NCBI RefSeq assembly: GCF_029919255.1 | Contig: NZ_CP123991.1 | Location: forward strand, 1,543,110 to 1,607,109 | Direction of reading: 5' to 3' | Origin: a cyanobacterium endosymbiont of Epithemia clementina EcSB | GTDB taxonomy: Bacteria > Cyanobacteriota > Cyanobacteriia > Cyanobacteriales > Microcystaceae | Length of the DNA stretch: 64,000 bases | Shown here: positions 61,513 through 64,000 of the stretch, one piece after another | How positions within the stretch are numbered: the stretch's first letter is position 1 | Layout: every line of letters begins with the position of its first letter | The notes under the pieces: generated by a model | Told to the model about the DNA's origin: nothing | Databases searched by the model: none | The model's input: only the letters and a program-made list of their open reading frames with translations | Translations under genes and position numbers: made by a program

Positions 61513-62169
61513 TCAATCTCTTTTCCCAAAGATAATTCTCCCTAGACGAATCATAGTTGCTCCTGCTTGTATGGCTAGTTGATAGTCATCAGACATCCCC
61601 ATTGACAATTGATTGAGATCTAAGCTTGACTGTCTTTTGATTTTATGAGCTAGATCTTTTACTTTTTTAAAAGTAGCTAAAATTTCTGCTTTAGATAAAC
61701 CTAAAGGTAAAATTGTCATCAGACCTTTTATTTCCAAGCTTTTAAAGTTTTCTAGTTCTAATAAGTTTGCGAAAAGTTCTTCTTCTATCCAGCCATATTT
61801 ATTAGGATCGGATAAAATTTTGACCTGAAGACAGACTTTAGGAGATAGGGAAGATTCAGCGGCAAGTCGATTAAGACGCCGAACAATTTTAAGACTGTCA
61901 GCCGAATGAATCCAGTCAAAGTGTAACAGCACTTTTTTTACTTTATTGGCTTGTAAATGCCCAATAAAATGCCAACAAATATCTTTTAGGTCGTTGAGTT
62001 GTTCTTGTTTTGATATGGCTTCTTGAATACGACTTTCAGCAAAGTCTCGTATTCCTGATTCATAAGCTGCCCGCATTTGAGGAACAGATACCTGTTTGGT
62101 GACAGCTATCAAACGAACATGAGAAGGTAGTTGTTGACGAATTCGATTAAGACGTTGAGCAATGGTCAT
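61513..62169 (-). CDS. pipY: PLP-homeostasis protein PipY (YggS/PLPBP family)
   Basis: A 218-residue PLP-binding protein that helps control vitamin B6 and amino-acid pools. The PLP lysine lies in LIAVTKQVS near residue 25; FAESRIQEAISK, WHFIGHLQANKVKK, LEIKGLMTILP and QLSMGMSDDYQLAIQAGATMIRLGRIIFG follow the family to the end. It is 51 bases downstream of pipX on the same strand, the standard cyanobacterial pipX-pipY pair. Confidence 0.95.
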   Translation of the reverse strand: MTIAQRLNRIRQQLPSHVRLIAVTKQVSVPQMRAAYESGIRDFAESRIQEAISKQEQLNDLKDICWHFIGHLQANKVKKVLLHFDWIHSADSLKIVRRLNRLAAESSLSPKVCLQVKILSDPNKYGWIEEELFANLLELENFKSLEIKGLMTILPLGLSKAEILATFKKVKDLAHKIKRQSSLDLNQLSMGMSDDYQLAIQAGATMIRLGRIIFGKRD

Positions 62170-62220
62170 TGACCTAGAAAAATACTATAGTTTTGACGTA
62201 GAGTTAAATGTTCCAAATAA

Positions 62221-62490
62221 TCAGGGAAATGTTCGTTTATAAATCATCTGGAGTTCTTGATAATCTTGAAAAGCTCCTAAACGGCGCAGGTCACGCACAC
62301 GAGTCTCTACCAATAGCCTAGCACTGGAACGACTTACTGGCTCAAAAAGCATGTCAGTGGGCAAAATTTTTAATAGAAAAAATAACCGTTGAGCATATAA
62401 GGTTGTAAATAACTCTTGATTATTATCTAATAGACACACTCTATAAAGTAGCCCGAAGGTGGGATGGTTGAAATAAGTTTCGTTGCTCAT
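62221..62490 (-). CDS. pipX: PipX, coactivator of NtcA and PII partner
   Basis: Small cyanobacterial regulator that binds either the nitrogen-control factor NtcA, boosting its activity when 2-oxoglutarate is high, or the PII signal protein. The 89 residues start with a Tudor-like domain, NETYFNHPTFGLLYRVCLLD..QELFTTLYAQRLFFLL, followed by the two C-terminal helices (SRSSARLLVETRVRDLRRLG and onward). All regions are present at normal length. It heads the pipX-pipY-sepF-proC run. No NtcA site (GTA-N8-TAC) was seen upstream. Confidence 0.95.
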   Translation of the reverse strand: MSNETYFNHPTFGLLYRVCLLDNNQELFTTLYAQRLFFLLKILPTDMLFEPVSRSSARLLVETRVRDLRRLGAFQDYQELQMIYKRTFP

Positions 62491-62978
62491 TCAAGTTCCT
62501 AAAAAATTTTTTCTCTTCAAGAGAGGAATAACTAAAACTACTGGTCAATGTCAACTCGAACGTCTGTACATATAACCCTGACGGATTACTTAAATGATTA
62601 TTTTAACTATACAAACCTGAATTAGGTATTAAGAGTTTCAAGTGCGGGCACGTCTTGCTGGATAAAGGATTTGTACCTTTTAGCTCTTCTTTCTACTGTA
62701 GCTTAGACCAGTTCCAACAAAGTTATGATAAACAAAAGCCGGAAGTTTTATTCATCAAAGTTTTCAATACTTTCAAACTGAATTTTTATAAAGATCAAGT
62801 TTTGGAAGTTATTAGCTGCTGATCTATCAGACTAAGTCTATAAAAGACTAAATTTTTACAATCAAAAGATTTAAAAGTCCTTAATAGTTATAGATTATCA
62901 ATAAAGTTCTTTATTGTAAGTCTTCGTCGGGACATAACTTAAGTACAATTGGTCAGAAGTTGTTATTAGAGACGAATT
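62491..62978. other. spacer with a possible thioredoxin-like scrap
   Basis: About 490 bases between divergent pipX and the PstS-like gene. Plus-strand 62665-62822 is open and reads KGFVPFSSSFYCSLDQFQQS followed by EVLFIKVFN, which faintly recalls a thioredoxin-fold segment with one Cys. It has no start and is probably a remnant. Promoters for both genes must lie here; none was clear. Confidence 0.35.
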
Positions 62979-63935
62979 ATGTCACAAAAAAACAAGACCT
63001 ACGTGATTATTATGTTTCTTCTGATTACTGCCGGAATTTTAGGAGGGGCTTATTGGTGGTTTATTCAAAAAATTAGCGAAAATCACCGATTTTTTTCCTC
63101 TGGAATGACCATATTTCCTAAAAATAAAGTAATTACATCCGGTTCTCCTTTACCACCGCCTCCTTCTCCTACCGATTCAGGAACTTTCTTTTTTCCTACA
63201 AAGATCCCCCCAGGGATTCTCATCAGAATTAGTAGCTCGACCACTATGGAATTACTTAATCAAGCTCTAAAAAATGGTTTTGAACAACAATTTCCAGAAG
63301 CTCAGATAATTGTAAACACACAGAAATCGGATAAAAGTATTGAGTTATTATTAAGGGGCAACGTTGATATTGCAGCAATATCTCGTGATCTCACCAATGA
63401 TGAAAAATCTCAAGGATTAACTGCTATTCTTATGGCTAAAGATGTGATTGCCATCGTAATTGGAGCTCAAAATCCTTTTCGTCATGGATTAACACAAACT
63501 CAGGTAGTTGACATTTTTCAAGGAAAAATCACCAATTGGTCAATTTTAGGAAGATCTCCAGGAGCAATTCAAGTGATTAATCACCCTTCTGTCAGTAGCA
63601 CACGTCAGATTTTTGAACAATTAATCCTAAAGAGGAAAGATTTTGGTAATACTTCCGACATCATTACCACAACTAAAGAGGTAACTACTTCCACTACTTC
63701 TATATTACGAGCTCTAGGAACTGATGGCATTAGTTATGCAACCTATTCTCAAATTGGAAATCAACAGATAGTACGAACTGTCCCCATTGACGACCATACT
63801 TCTGAAGTCTCCAAATATCCTTATAGGCAATCACTCTATTATGTTTACCAAAAACCTTCTTCAGAAGCAGTTAAAACGTTTTTAGGTTATGCAGTTTCTC
63901 CTATGGGACAGCAGATTATCAATGACACTCAATAA
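62979..63935 (+). CDS. PstS-like phosphate-type substrate-binding protein
   Basis: A 318-residue periplasmic protein anchored by one N-terminal helix (IIMFLLITAGILGGAYWWF, residues 9-27), followed by a Pro-rich linker and a PstS-type domain: SSSTTMELLNQALKNGFEQQFPEAQ, DIAAISRDLTNDEKSQGL, IVIGAQNPFRHGLTQTQVVDIFQGKITNW, and SVSSTRQIFEQLI. These match the phosphate-binding family (PstS/SphX type). No pst permease or ATPase is in the window. Phosphate as ligand is inferred; single-domain relatives can bind other anions or act as sensors. Confidence 0.85.
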   Translation: MSQKNKTYVIIMFLLITAGILGGAYWWFIQKISENHRFFSSGMTIFPKNKVITSGSPLPPPPSPTDSGTFFFPTKIPPGILIRISSSTTMELLNQALKNGFEQQFPEAQIIVNTQKSDKSIELLLRGNVDIAAISRDLTNDEKSQGLTAILMAKDVIAIVIGAQNPFRHGLTQTQVVDIFQGKITNWSILGRSPGAIQVINHPSVSSTRQIFEQLILKRKDFGNTSDIITTTKEVTTSTTSILRALGTDGISYATYSQIGNQQIVRTVPIDDHTSEVSKYPYRQSLYYVYQKPSSEAVKTFLGYAVSPMGQQIINDTQ

Positions 63936-64000
63936 ATTCACACATCGAGAATATCACATACTCGCCAACATGTCTTCTATATAATTCACAATGTGACCAT

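Overview
This looks like a stretch of chromosome from an AT-rich cyanobacterium undergoing genome reduction. The gene content is cyanobacterial: ndhH, the catalytic subunit of ferredoxin-thioredoxin reductase, the pipX-pipY-sepF-proC cluster, ribH beside psbZ, and DUF1825 and CPP1-like proteins. The intact proteins most resemble the unicellular diazotrophic Crocosphaera/Cyanothece lineage. By my count the intact genes fill only about half of the 64 kb. The rest is AT-rich DNA with decayed genes and many long hairpins. A photosystem II gene (psbZ) and a glycogen synthase gene (glgA) are visibly broken. This pattern fits a non-photosynthetic nitrogen-fixing endosymbiont such as the diatom spheroid bodies of Epithemia or Rhopalodia. 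That placement is inference from gene content and decay pattern, not from a database match.

Layout. 1-15.7 kb: a small conserved protein, rpe, 3.8 kb of hairpin-rich DNA, a GH57 glycosidase, a CPP1-like protein with tatA, the bioB-bioY-lspA set, a pterin carbinolamine dehydratase, an amino-acid-type binding protein, tRNA-Ser, DUF309 and ftrC. 15.7-31.9 kb: phoH, ndhH, tilS, tsaD, a glutaredoxin-like protein, purA-rplY and ribH, separated by long decayed gaps that contain two transposase remnants. 31.9-45 kb: broken psbZ, about 2.6 kb of very AT-rich DNA, a phosphoribosyltransferase, a CsoR-type regulator without a start codon, a decayed P-type ATPase, rsmG, tRNA-Arg, an oligopeptide-type permease, a decayed pentapeptide-repeat gene, nfu, an RNase D-like exonuclease and queE. 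45-58 kb: a prohibitin-like protein, hemB, an rsuA-family synthase with a RodZ-like gene, a TM2 protein, DUF1825, lhgO, topA and the wrecked glgA. 58-64 kb: sfsA, proC, sepF, pipY, pipX and a PstS-like protein.

The surviving genes serve information processing (tilS, tsaD, rsmG, rplY, topA, queE), cofactors (biotin, riboflavin, heme, Fe-S), respiration (ndhH), redox control (ftrC), central carbon metabolism (rpe) and nitrogen signalling (pipX/pipY). Photosystem, glycogen-synthesis and cation-transport genes are decaying. The most unusual non-genic signal is the set of long, mostly perfect palindromes with arms of 14-27 bp scattered through gene-poor DNA. One of them runs into the end of a coding region.
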